Below are positions 17,744 to 25,625 of a DNA stretch of 64,000 nt, one piece after another (the stretch's first letter is position 1; the number at the start of each line of letters is the position of its first letter). The DNA comes from JAKALX01 sp964508715 (GTDB taxonomy: Bacteria; Chloroflexota; Dehalococcoidia; Tepidiformales; Tepidiformaceae), in contig CAZDUX010000001.1 of assembly GCA_964508715.1 (NCBI GenBank), positions 62,001 through 126,000 on the forward strand, given 5' to 3'. The translations under genes were made by a program, and so were the position numbers. The notes under the pieces are model-generated. The model worked only from the letters and a program-made list of their open reading frames with translations. It searched no databases and was not told where the DNA came from.

Positions 17744-18715
17744 ATGGATGAGCTGCCGGTCGCCTGCATCGCAATTCCGCTCCCTCCGCAGGTACGGGCT
17801 TCACTCGCCGGCATCTGCGAGTTGCGATTCCTTGATGCGGGCGCATCTGAAGAGCAGGTACACGGTGTGCTCGCCGATGCCGATGGGCTGCTCTGTCCCG
17901 CGACATTCCCGGTGCCGGCCGGGCTGCTGGCAGCCGCGCCCCGGCTCCGCGTTATTTCCAACTTCGGCGTCGGATACAACAATGTGGATCTTGGGGCGGC
18001 AACCCGGCGAGGGATTGCGATATGTAACACCCCGGATGTACTGAGTGCCGCCGTCGCGGACCTTACAATGGCGCTCATACTCGCTGCTTCGCGACGCTTG
18101 CTCGATAACGAGGACTTCGTGCGCAGTGGCGAGTGGTCGGCATTGCACCGGCCCCCGCCACCTGGTTTTGACCTTGCTGGCAAGATGCTCGGTATCGTTG
18201 GGTTCGGGCGAATCGGCCGCGAAGTTGCGGTCCGGGCGCGGGCGTTTGGCATGCACGTCTCCTACTTCGATATCGCCACTCTGCCCGGCGGAGATTGGAC
18301 ATGGTGTGTACCCCGTTCCCTCCCCGACTTGCTGGCCGAGTCGGACGTTGTCTCGGTGCATGTCAATCTGACGCCGCTCAGCCACCACCTCATCGGCACG
18401 ATTGAGCTCGGCCTGATGAAAGAATCGGCATGGCTCGTGAACACCTCGCGGGGGCAGGTGGTGGACCAGGAGGCCCTCGTGATTGCCCTCAAATGTGGCA
18501 CGATCGCCGGCGCTGCCCTTGATGTATTCGAGACGGAACCACTGGCCGCGAACGACGCGATCCTCGCGCTGCCGAATGTTATCGCACTGCCGCATGTCGG
18601 CTCGGCGACCGTGGAAACGCGCACTGCCATGCTGGACCTTGCGGTTCGCAACCTGTGCGCTGGCCTGGCGGGAGAACGCCCGCCCGCCTGCGTCAATCCC
18701 GAGTTGCTGGCATGA
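17744..18715 (+). CDS. D-2-hydroxyacid dehydrogenase (glyoxylate/hydroxypyruvate reductase type)
   Basis: 323 residues. The Rossmann motif GIVGFGRIGREVA is followed by the catalytic Arg in NTSRGQVVD, the Glu in DVFETEPL and the His in LPHVGSAT, all three present. Interconverts a 2-oxoacid and a D-2-hydroxyacid with NAD(P)H. The following aldolase gene begins 33 bases on, which suggests a small 2-oxoacid/hydroxyacid pathway such as glyoxylate or tartronate-semialdehyde handling. The exact substrate cannot be read from sequence. Confidence 0.92.
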   Translation: MDELPVACIAIPLPPQVRASLAGICELRFLDAGASEEQVHGVLADADGLLCPATFPVPAGLLAAAPRLRVISNFGVGYNNVDLGAATRRGIAICNTPDVLSAAVADLTMALILAASRRLLDNEDFVRSGEWSALHRPPPPGFDLAGKMLGIVGFGRIGREVAVRARAFGMHVSYFDIATLPGGDWTWCVPRSLPDLLAESDVVSVHVNLTPLSHHLIGTIELGLMKESAWLVNTSRGQVVDQEALVIALKCGTIAGAALDVFETEPLAANDAILALPNVIALPHVGSATVETRTAMLDLAVRNLCAGLAGERPPACVNPELLA

Positions 18716-18748
18716 AGCCATACCTCCCAGCCTGATTGGAGACTTGAG

Positions 18749-19531
18749 ATGCGCGTGAATGCCGTGAAGGACAAATGGGCCCGGGGTGAAACAACCTATG
18801 GCGCATGGCTTTCAATTGCCAATTCGTTCTCGGCCGAGATCGTGGCACACCAGGGTTTCGATTGGGTCTGCGTCGATATGCAACATGGTGTTATCGATTA
18901 TCAGCAGGCGGTGACGATGCTCCAGGCGATTAGCACGACGGCCACAATCCCGTTCGTCCGCGTACCGTGGAACGAGTTCGGAATCATCGGCAAGGTCCTC
19001 GATGCGGGTGCGATGGGTGTCATCATTCCGATGGTCAACTCGGTCGAGGAGGCAAAGGCCGCTGTGGCAGCCTGCCGCTACTTCCCGGCTGGAAGCCGGA
19101 GTTTCGGCCCAACGCGCGCTGCTTACTACGCTGGTGCTGACTACTTTGCCGATGCCAATCACCAGATCGCGTGCATTCCCATGGTAGAGACCAGGCAGGC
19201 GGTCGACCGTATCGACGATATCCTCTCGGTTCCGGGCATCGATGCCGTCTACGTTGGCCCGGCAGACCTGAGCATCACCCTTGGATTGCCGCCGCGGATG
19301 GACAATGAGGGCGAATTCGAAGTGGCGCGGCTCAGGATCTCCGAGCGCTGCGCCAGCCACGGGGTCACCGCGGGCATCCATGCGAATGCGAGCCTCGCGA
19401 AGAAGCACGCCGACGCAGGCTACCGGATGATCACCGTTTCTGGCGACGCGGGGGCTATCGCGGCCGGTACGGCTGCCGACCTTCGTACTGTTCGTGGCAC
19501 TGCCGAAGCCAGCAAGGCAGTCTACGGCTAA
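18749..19531 (+). CDS. HpcH/HpaI-family aldolase
   Basis: 260 residues. The class II pyruvate aldolase barrel is recognised from VCVDMQHGVIDY, FVRVPWNE, GAMGVIIPMVNSVEEA and IPMVETRQAVDRIDDI, which carry the metal-binding Glu/Asp and the base. Cleaves 4-hydroxy-2-oxo acids to pyruvate (or glyoxylate) plus an aldehyde. Directly downstream of the D-2-hydroxyacid dehydrogenase and convergent (4-base overlap) with an Ldh-type dehydrogenase that could act on related acids. Confidence 0.92.
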   Translation: MRVNAVKDKWARGETTYGAWLSIANSFSAEIVAHQGFDWVCVDMQHGVIDYQQAVTMLQAISTTATIPFVRVPWNEFGIIGKVLDAGAMGVIIPMVNSVEEAKAAVAACRYFPAGSRSFGPTRAAYYAGADYFADANHQIACIPMVETRQAVDRIDDILSVPGIDAVYVGPADLSITLGLPPRMDNEGEFEVARLRISERCASHGVTAGIHANASLAKKHADAGYRMITVSGDAGAIAAGTAADLRTVRGTAEASKAVYG

Positions 19532-20613
19532 AGCGGTTTCGGGAACTCCAGTCCGACTTCGTCGCCGAGTGACTGGAGTTGCTCAATCGTTTCAGCGTCG
19601 AGTGGGATGCCGTTCTCGATGCGCTCGGTGCGGGCCGCTGCTTCGGGGTCGCCGGGGACCAATACGCTCGTCTGCCCCTCTGCCGGCCGAAGTGCACGAA
19701 GGCGATCAACCATCTGTTTCATGTCGGCCTTGAATTGCACCGGGTCGCAGAAGGCATCAATTCTCCACGCCGCGAACCATTGGCCCTGGGCGAGTGTGGA
19801 GCGATCCGTGAAAAGGGCCGAGCCCATGCCGGGTAGTATCCCCGTGAGAATGTCGACCATAATCCCGAGCCCGTAACCCTTGTGCGAACTCGTCTCGAGT
19901 CGTGAACCGAGGGGGAGCAGGGCGCCTCCTTTCCGGACGATCGCCGGGTCGTTGGAGTCACGGCCCTGGCCATCCACTGCCCAGCCGAGCGGAATGGGTG
20001 TCCCCTGCCGCATCGCAATTTCGAGCTTGCCACCGGCCACTGCCGTCGTCGCGATGTCGAGCAGGAAGGGGTGGTCGTCCTGCACCGGGGCGGCCATGGC
20101 AATGGGATTCGTCCCGTATGCACGGTCGAGGCTTCCGGCTGCGACTGCAATGGGTGGCACGTTGCAGAGCGCCATGCCCACCATGTCCTCGCGGGCAGCC
20201 ATCGCCGCATAGTAGCCGGCTGCCCCGAAATGCCGGCTGTTGCGCACGGCGATGGTTCCAACACCCGTGGCCCGGGCTTTGTCGATGCATGCGGCCATGG
20301 CTCGCTGCGCGACGATCACTCCGACTCCGCCGTTCGCGTCCCATGTCGCCGCCACCGGGCTGTCGCGTTCAATGCCGATCTCGGCGACCGGCCTGACGAT
20401 GCCGCTCCTGAGGCCCGGCGCATAACCCGGATGCCATGGCAGGTGCGCGATACCGTGAGACTCGATCCCGGCCAGGTCGGCATCAATCAGGACCTCTGCG
20501 CCGAGCCTCGCATCGGCAGGCGGGACCCCGAAGCGTTCGAAAACGGCCGCCGTGAAGGACCGAAGGTAATCCGCGCGATAGCGTGGACGAAGGTCGGAAG
20601 TAGATATAGTCAT
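19528..20613 (-). CDS. Ldh/malate dehydrogenase-2 family oxidoreductase
   Basis: 361 residues of the type-2 malate/L-lactate/ureidoglycolate dehydrogenase fold. Family signatures are ESHGIAHLP (substrate side), TIAVRNSRHFGAAGYYA (catalytic His) and SSHKGYGLGIMVDILTG near the C-terminus. NAD(P)-dependent oxidation of an L-2-hydroxyacid is expected. Facing the hydroxyacid dehydrogenase/aldolase pair, it may work on the same metabolite pool; that is inference. Confidence 0.9.
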   Translation of the reverse strand: MTISTSDLRPRYRADYLRSFTAAVFERFGVPPADARLGAEVLIDADLAGIESHGIAHLPWHPGYAPGLRSGIVRPVAEIGIERDSPVAATWDANGGVGVIVAQRAMAACIDKARATGVGTIAVRNSRHFGAAGYYAAMAAREDMVGMALCNVPPIAVAAGSLDRAYGTNPIAMAAPVQDDHPFLLDIATTAVAGGKLEIAMRQGTPIPLGWAVDGQGRDSNDPAIVRKGGALLPLGSRLETSSHKGYGLGIMVDILTGILPGMGSALFTDRSTLAQGQWFAAWRIDAFCDPVQFKADMKQMVDRLRALRPAEGQTSVLVPGDPEAAARTERIENGIPLDAETIEQLQSLGDEVGLEFPKPL

Positions 20614-20693
20614 GGAGCACTTCGTTGATCACGTGGTGCCTGAGCTTACCTGTCGGGCGGGCGACAGGTGTCACCCGCGCCGGGATATTCACC

Positions 20694-21842
20694 TTACTTC
20701 TCCCGCTTGAGGATGTGGACCACGCAGACCGAGCCGGCCCCCATCATGTGAGCGAGGCCGACCTCGGCGCCTTCAACCTGCCGCACCCCCGACTCGCCCC
20801 GGAGCTGCTGCGTTACGTCCCAGATTTGCGCCAGCCCGGTCGGCCCACCAGGGTGACCACGGCCAATGAGCCCGCCATCGGTCGAGAATGGGATGCGTCC
20901 GCCGATTGTCGTTGCGCCCTCCGCAACGAGTCTGTCACCCTCACCATCGCCGCATATCCCGAGCAGTTCGTAGTACATGAGTTCTTCGATCGGGAACGCG
21001 TCATGAACGTGGACGAGGTCCAGGTCCTGTGGGCCGAGCCCTGCCTCTTCGTAGGCGAGGTTCGCGGTAATGCGTGTCGATTCGGAAGGCCCGACAATGG
21101 CGCCCAGGAAGACATGCCCCGGCTGGTAACGCTCGGATTGCATCTGGGATGCTGCGACGCGCACAAGTGGGCGGCCGTGGGCCACTCGCTCGGCCACCTC
21201 GCGCGAAGCCACGATAGCAGATGCCGCGCCGGCCCCCGCCCCACACGCCATCATTGCCGTATGTGGATAGGCGACCATCGGTGCCGCGAGCACCATCTCC
21301 GGGGTGATTTCGCGCTCCGCCTGGCGTTCTGCGTACTTATTGAAGCGCGCGTGGTTCCAGTTCTTCGCGGCGATCTTTGCGAACGTCTCGGCCGTCGTCC
21401 CGTTGTCGTGCATTCGGCGGACTGCCCAGAAGGCGAAGAACGCTGCTGGCAGGAGATTGGTGTCCATGGTGGGATGCCGCGGTTGGAACGCCGTAGCGCT
21501 GACGTTGCGAAGCTGGCCATCGAAGCCCAGCGCCATGGCGACCTCTGTGCTCCCCCCGGCGACCGCCATGACTGCTTCGCGGAATGCGGACGAGCCCGTG
21601 GCTGATGCGTTTTCGATGTGAATGACAGGCAGGCCCGTGAGGCCGAGGTCCTTCGCGAAACTCACACCGTCGAGCATGTTGCCGCCGATGTAGCCCGTGT
21701 AGAGCGTGCCAACGTCGCGAAAAGAGATGCTCGCGTCTTCGAGTGCAGCAAGCCCTGCGACGTATGCCATGTCGCGGCGAGGGGTGTCATGTTTGCCGAA
21801 CCGGTGCATGCCCACCCCGATGACGTAGACGTCCCGAGCCAT
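20694..21842 (-). CDS. SCP2-thiolase-family protein lacking the nucleophilic Cys (possible Ltp2-type aldolase)
   Basis: 382 residues, thiolase fold of the lipid-transfer (SCP-x) branch. At the usual nucleophile site the sequence is HIENASATGSSAF, where true thiolases have Cys (typically NxCATGSSA). The GGLIGRGHPGGPTG loop and C-terminal GAGSVCVVHIL are kept. Steroid side-chain retro-aldolases such as Ltp2 also lack the thiolase Cys and need a DUF35 partner, and a DUF35 gene lies two bases upstream in the same unit. Alternatives are an acyl-CoA-binding but catalytically different thiolase. ATG at 21842. Confidence 0.85.
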   Translation of the reverse strand: MARDVYVIGVGMHRFGKHDTPRRDMAYVAGLAALEDASISFRDVGTLYTGYIGGNMLDGVSFAKDLGLTGLPVIHIENASATGSSAFREAVMAVAGGSTEVAMALGFDGQLRNVSATAFQPRHPTMDTNLLPAAFFAFWAVRRMHDNGTTAETFAKIAAKNWNHARFNKYAERQAEREITPEMVLAAPMVAYPHTAMMACGAGAGAASAIVASREVAERVAHGRPLVRVAASQMQSERYQPGHVFLGAIVGPSESTRITANLAYEEAGLGPQDLDLVHVHDAFPIEELMYYELLGICGDGEGDRLVAEGATTIGGRIPFSTDGGLIGRGHPGGPTGLAQIWDVTQQLRGESGVRQVEGAEVGLAHMMGAGSVCVVHILKREK

Positions 21843-21844
21843 GC

Positions 21845-22264
21845 TCACGATGCCACCTCCTGCGGCCGGAATGCGATGGTGCAGAGTTCGTTGCCCGCAT
21901 CGTCGGTCCCGACGACACGCGTGACGAGCCGCACCCGTTGGCCGATAGTCCAATCGCCCATCGTTCCCTCCAACGGCGCCTGGATGCGGACACCCTCGGG
22001 GAGATCGACCTGGACGGCGCCGAAGCCACCGCCTGCATCCTGCTCCATGCTTCCAAGCCACGGCATCAGGACGAACGTCCAGGAGTAGATTTCGCCTTCC
22101 GTCGAAAGCTCGCAGTCTTCCACCGCTTCGAGCGTGATGGGGCAGCGCTTGCGGCGTGGCCAGAAATAGGTCCTGGCGGCCGGGCTGTAGGAGCCAAGCA
22201 ACACTGGCGAGGCATCGGGGTCGTCCGCGATGCGGAAGTAGCCTTCTTCAACGGGTACTTTCAC
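21845..22264 (-). CDS. DUF35/OB-fold protein with degenerate zinc ribbon
   Basis: 139 residues from a GTG at 22264 (GGAGG 12 bases in front). The layout is of a Zn-ribbon plus OB-fold acyl-CoA-associated protein, but the ribbon reads YSPAARTYFWPRRKRCPIT, so the first CxxC pair is absent and only one ligand-like Cys remains; the OB part (GEIYSWTFV...VQVDLPEGVRIQAPLEG) is normal. Pairs with the thiolase-like protein two bases downstream, as in ChsH2/Ltp complexes. A longer upstream frame is composition-wise non-coding. Confidence 0.82.
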   Translation of the reverse strand: MKVPVEEGYFRIADDPDASPVLLGSYSPAARTYFWPRRKRCPITLEAVEDCELSTEGEIYSWTFVLMPWLGSMEQDAGGGFGAVQVDLPEGVRIQAPLEGTMGDWTIGQRVRLVTRVVGTDDAGNELCTIAFRPQEVAS

Positions 22265-22491
22265 GGGTCTGTGAAGCCTCCAGGCAACGGTTTGCGTGCG
22301 GCGAATCGTTGCATCCGGCGGGCACGAGGGCAAACGGGCTGCGCTGCACGCTACATGCATCCGGCTTGCACGGCGCGGCGGGAGGCAGCGTACCGGCCGG
22401 CCAACCACTACGACGGCTTTCTCCCGGCCGCCGTTCCGGTCACAATACGGAGGCGCCGCGAGCCGCGGCCGAACGTGCATCCGGAGAGACC

Positions 22492-22722
22492 ATGGCCACT
22501 GATACCGTTCAGCGCTGTATTCGCTGCCACGCTGCCTTCACCACGCCGCCGCATCTCATGGCGGGCCGCATGTATTGCTGTGCGAGCTGTTCGGTTGGTT
22601 CAGCCTGCGAACACCAGGGAATCCACCGGCCATCGAACGTTCGCCGGTTCGATACGAACTACCAGCCATTCCGCCAGGTCGCGCGTAATCCTGCGCCGTT
22701 TGAGTTCGACCGCCCGGACTGA
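22492..22722 (+). CDS. small Cys-rich protein resembling bacterial metallothionein
   Basis: 76 residues, ATG at 22492 behind GGAGAG. Cysteines fall in CIRCH and in GRMYCCASCSVGSACEHQG. The second stretch matches the C-terminal part of SmtA/BmtA-type metallothioneins, where a (Y)YC..AC..G...GC.H.G pattern binds Zn(II) with Cys and His. The N-terminal CxxC half is simpler than in SmtA, and the tail (FRQVARNPAPFEFDRPD) is extra. Probable role: zinc or cadmium binding or buffering. A general zinc-ribbon protein is the alternative. A hairpin follows at 22760-22791. Confidence 0.6.
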   Translation: MATDTVQRCIRCHAAFTTPPHLMAGRMYCCASCSVGSACEHQGIHRPSNVRRFDTNYQPFRQVARNPAPFEFDRPD

Positions 22723-22759
22723 GCTTCCCGGGCTCGTGACCTTCCCCGGAGGGAAAAAC

Positions 22760-22791
22760 GAACTCCTGGCGGGCTGGCCCGCCAGGAGTTC
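22760..22791 (-). terminator. rho-independent terminator of the flavin reductase gene
   Basis: A 15-bp perfect stem (GAACTCCTGGCGGGC and its complement) with a minimal loop, followed on the minus strand by GTTTTT. Lies 40 bases past the stop at 22831. Confidence 0.85.
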
Positions 22792-22830
22792 AGGATGCTA
22801 TTGCGGTTCTGTCTCCGCAGGATGAGCGGC

Positions 22831-23316
22831 CTACCCGCCGTACTTCACGCCGCACTCTTCGAGCGTGAGAATGCTGGCCTCGCGCTTCGTGCCGGCGTTG
22901 GTCACCTCGCCGATGATGCAGCTATGGTCACCCATATCGAACTCACCAACGACCTTGCCTTCGACCCATGCCGGGGCAGCGCTGATGATGGGTGAGCCTG
23001 TCTCGTAAGTCTCGTACGCCTCGCCGTTGATGCTCTGGCCATCGACCGTAGTCGGTTTGAAGAAGCCGAACGCAAGGTCCTTCTGGCCGCTCTCGAGGAA
23101 TGAGAGCCCGAACTGCCCGCTCTTCTTCAGGGTTGCGTAGAGCCCGCTGTCTTTCTTCACGCCCATCGCCACCAGTGGCGGTGCAAACGAGGTCTGGGTT
23201 ACCCAGTTCACTGCACCCGCACCGATCTCATCCCCGCTCTTCGTCGCGAGGATGTAGAGCCCGTAGGGGATCATGCGGAGAGTCGATTTCTTTGCTGCTT
23301 CGGCCTGTTCGTTCAC
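22831..23316 (-). CDS. flavin reductase-like (FMN-binding split barrel) protein
   Basis: 161 residues from GTG at 23316 (GGGAGA in front). MIPYGLYILATKSGDEIGAGAVNWVTQTSFAPPLVAMGVKKDSGLY is the flavin reductase domain N-terminus that binds FMN, and the FDMGDHSCIIGEVTNAG stretch is the usual barrel strand with His. Family members reduce free flavin for monooxygenases or bind FMN/F420-like cofactors. No partner monooxygenase is adjacent. Single-gene unit with its own terminator, divergent from the FmdB gene. Confidence 0.88.
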   Translation of the reverse strand: MNEQAEAAKKSTLRMIPYGLYILATKSGDEIGAGAVNWVTQTSFAPPLVAMGVKKDSGLYATLKKSGQFGLSFLESGQKDLAFGFFKPTTVDGQSINGEAYETYETGSPIISAAPAWVEGKVVGEFDMGDHSCIIGEVTNAGTKREASILTLEECGVKYGG

Positions 23317-23364
23317 GTGGGTCTCCCGTGTTGCGTAGTGACCCGAGTATAGCTGGGAGCCAGA

Positions 23365-23393
23365 TTGACCGTCGCCGGGAAGCACCCGACGAT
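23365..23393 (+). promoter_or_regulatory. possible promoter for the FmdB gene, leaderless
   Basis: TTGACC (23365-23370), 17-base spacer, GACGAT (23388-23393). The expected start is at the ATG at 23400. The -10 match is weak. Confidence 0.3.
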
Positions 23394-23399
23394 CCGGGC

Positions 23400-23726
23400 A
23401 TGGCACTCTACGAATACTATTGCGCTGCGTGCGGCACCCGGACAGAAAAGCGTATGCCGATGTCCGATGTCCTCCAACTCATTCCTTGCCCCACCTGTGG
23501 CAAGCAGGCCCAGAAGGTGATCGGTGGCTGGTCCGTCATCGGCCGGGCCCAGGAAAGCATCGGCGACGGTCCAGCACCATGGGAGGACGGTGGCGACTCG
23601 GGTGACGGCCCTGAGGGTGGCATCGACCATGGCGGCGGCCATAGCCACGATTGGGGTGGAGGCCACCACGGCCACAGCCACGGTGGGCACAGCCATTCCC
23701 ACGGGCCGGGTGGGCATACGCATTAG
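23400..23726 (+). CDS. FmdB-family zinc ribbon protein with His/Gly-rich tail
   Basis: 108 residues. The first 45 are a standard FmdB zinc ribbon: MALYEYYCAACG and IPCPTCGKQAQKVIGG supply the two CxxC pairs. From about residue 72 the protein is a Gly/His tail with about sixteen His in 35 residues (repeats like GGHSHS, GGHHGHSH). Such tails bind Ni, Zn or Cu in metal chaperones like HypB, so metal storage or delivery is possible. FmdB proteins themselves have no firm function. No ribosome site is seen. Confidence 0.85.
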   Translation: MALYEYYCAACGTRTEKRMPMSDVLQLIPCPTCGKQAQKVIGGWSVIGRAQESIGDGPAPWEDGGDSGDGPEGGIDHGGGHSHDWGGGHHGHSHGGHSHSHGPGGHTH

Positions 23727-23854
23727 AACCGGCCGCCTCGCCCTCGCCCGGGGCGTTCGACGGGACCTGGTGCCGGCGTTGTTGGCCGGGGAGTGCTGCA
23801 GGCCTGTTCGCGCACCGTTGACTGAACCGGGGACAAAGACCCGGGGGAAGCCGC

Positions 23855-24829
23855 TCAATCGCGGCTCACGCCTGCGAGGATCCGTTCGAAGTTTCGCTCG
23901 TAAGGTGGGATGCCTGGTGGCGTGGGTGTCGGTATGGGCGTGGGCGTAGGTGTGGGTGTCGGCCGGGGTAACACGGTGCCGCCCGGGTATTGTGCGAGCA
24001 GCCCATCGATGTCGTCTTCGGTGAGGCTCCGCTTGTTGACGCCCTGCGCAAGCGAGTAGTACATCACAGCACTTCTCTCGGCGGGGGAGCACGTAACTGT
24101 CGAACGTGGATCGCAGAGGTCTGCAAGGCCGGTCCCATGCCCAAGCTCATGTAGCAACGTTGATGGTAGGTCGTAGTAGGGCTTCTTTGTTGGGTTATCG
24201 GCAGCCCAGTTCGTACTGTTACTGAGCTGGATGTCGAACTCGATCATGGCTCCAGTGCCACGATCCGCGAGCGTACACGTCTGGCCGAGGATACCTCTTG
24301 GCAGTGCACGGGTGAAACCGATCGTATTTCGACCGTCCGGTTTCTCGGGATAAGAGCATGCGCCGAACCCGGCATCCGTCGTCCCGTCGTAGGTGAACGC
24401 GAAGCTGGTGGTGACTCCCGACCACGCCTGAAGGGCTGACTGAATCCATGGCAACGCGTCCGGCAGGCCCGCTGATCCGCCGGCTGGATTGTAGTAAACC
24501 GGAACCGGTATCTGCTCTGGCGACCATTTCCACGGGTTGCGCTTGTACTGCGCCGAGAACGCCGGTTCGGTGTCCCGGGAGATCCCGGTGACCTCGTCGG
24601 CTACGGCTGCAGGGTCGTCGGTCAGCGTCCGATCGATGAGAACGCGATGCTCGACGACGAGCCCGTTGTCGAGCACCTGCGTTCGAACTTCCTCGATGAT
24701 CGAGTCGCCAGGGGCGGTTGCCGAGGTGGCCAGGGCGGCATTCGACGTGACGAGCAATACGCCGAGAAGACCTGCTGCCAGCAGTGCCAGGGAAACACGC
24801 CGGAGTCTCACACCATCCCCCGAGACCAC
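23855..24829 (-). CDS. secreted matrixin-like metalloprotease with PT-rich C-terminus
   Basis: 324 residues. An N-terminal signal segment (VSLALLAAGLLGVLLVTSNAALA) precedes a zincin domain whose zinc site is LLHELGHGTGLADLCD (HExxHxxGxxD); a Met-turn candidate is SAVMYYSL. Residues about 285-305 are a Pro-Thr tract, a wall-spanning or glycosylated linker, and the last 25 residues follow it. Expected to be an extracellular protease. Same zincin class as the product of 27930-28643 but of different architecture. Confidence 0.85.
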   Translation of the reverse strand: MVSGDGVRLRRVSLALLAAGLLGVLLVTSNAALATSATAPGDSIIEEVRTQVLDNGLVVEHRVLIDRTLTDDPAAVADEVTGISRDTEPAFSAQYKRNPWKWSPEQIPVPVYYNPAGGSAGLPDALPWIQSALQAWSGVTTSFAFTYDGTTDAGFGACSYPEKPDGRNTIGFTRALPRGILGQTCTLADRGTGAMIEFDIQLSNSTNWAADNPTKKPYYDLPSTLLHELGHGTGLADLCDPRSTVTCSPAERSAVMYYSLAQGVNKRSLTEDDIDGLLAQYPGGTVLPRPTPTPTPTPIPTPTPPGIPPYERNFERILAGVSRD

Positions 24830-24904
24830 TGAATCCCGACCATCTTCCCGCCACTGTTATGGCAAAGCAATGTCAGTCGTCGAAGGTATTCGGAAAGAAA
24901 AACG

Positions 24905-24932
24905 AATGGGGCAGGCGGCCGCCTGCCCCATT
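24905..24932 (-). terminator. rho-independent terminator of the lipoprotein gene
   Basis: A perfect 28-bp palindrome centred on CGG/CCG, 22 bases past the stop at 24955. The minus-strand continuation is CGTTTTTCTTT, a good U-tract. Confidence 0.85.
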
Positions 24933-24954
24933 TCGACAGGATACCGGCCTATTG

Positions 24955-25464
24955 CTATTCGAAAGTGAAGTCGGCCTTCTGGCAGTCAGCGTTGTCCTTG
25001 GCGACCTTCTGTAGCCGTTCCTTCACGGCTGCAGGAGGTTCTGGCATGTCACCGAAGCCTTCCCCAAACGCGGCGGCATCTTTGTCCTTCTTGAGAGAGG
25101 CGACCGCATCCGACATCTTCTTCACCACGCCATCGTGATATTCCTTGGCATCCTTCGGAGGCTTGGCGTTCTTCAGGTCCTTGATGAACTGGTCGAGCGG
25201 CCCGGTCATCGCCTTGACGGCGTCATCAACGGATTCGATCTTGGTGAGATCAACCTTGTCCATCGAATCCTGCATCTTCACGGCGGCCTTGCAGACCGCG
25301 GCCACGTACTGTTCGTCGCCGCCCGTGCCCGAACTGGGCTTCGAATCCGAGCTGGATGAGCTGGATGAGCTGCTGTCGTCGTCGCCGCCGCATGCGACGG
25401 CCGTGAGGCTGATGGCAGCAATGGCTGCGAGGCTCAGTGAGAGCAACAGAGTTCGAATCTTCAT
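24955..25464 (-). CDS. small lipoprotein, unknown function
   Basis: 169 residues. The signal peptide ends in a lipobox, LTAVACGGDDD, so Cys about 25 is the lipidated residue. It is followed by a run of nine Ser, a disordered spacer, and a helical Lys/Asp-rich domain (VAAVCKAAVKMQDSMDKVDLTKI...). Two further Cys at the ends of the domain may form a disulfide. No known domain recognised. Single-gene unit with its own terminator. Confidence 0.85.
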   Translation of the reverse strand: MKIRTLLLSLSLAAIAAISLTAVACGGDDDSSSSSSSSSDSKPSSGTGGDEQYVAAVCKAAVKMQDSMDKVDLTKIESVDDAVKAMTGPLDQFIKDLKNAKPPKDAKEYHDGVVKKMSDAVASLKKDKDAAAFGEGFGDMPEPPAAVKERLQKVAKDNADCQKADFTFE

Positions 25465-25576
25465 CTAGAGTGCTCCTCCGCAGGGTGGAAGTGGTTACGC
25501 AAGAATAGACGGCCAGTCTACTTGTGTCGCGCAGGGCCCGTTTCCCTGGTCCGGGTTCGCGGCCGTCGGGCACAAA

Positions 25577-25607
25577 AAACCGGGGCAGCCAGCGGCTGCC
25601 CCGGTTT
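25577..25607 (-). terminator. rho-independent terminator of the acyl-CoA dehydrogenase gene
   Basis: A 14-bp stem (AAACCGGGGCAGCC and its complement, loop AGC) 19 bases past the stop at 25626. The minus strand continues as TTTTTT, a textbook intrinsic terminator. Confidence 0.92.
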
Positions 25608-25625
25608 CTCACTGGATCAGATGAC

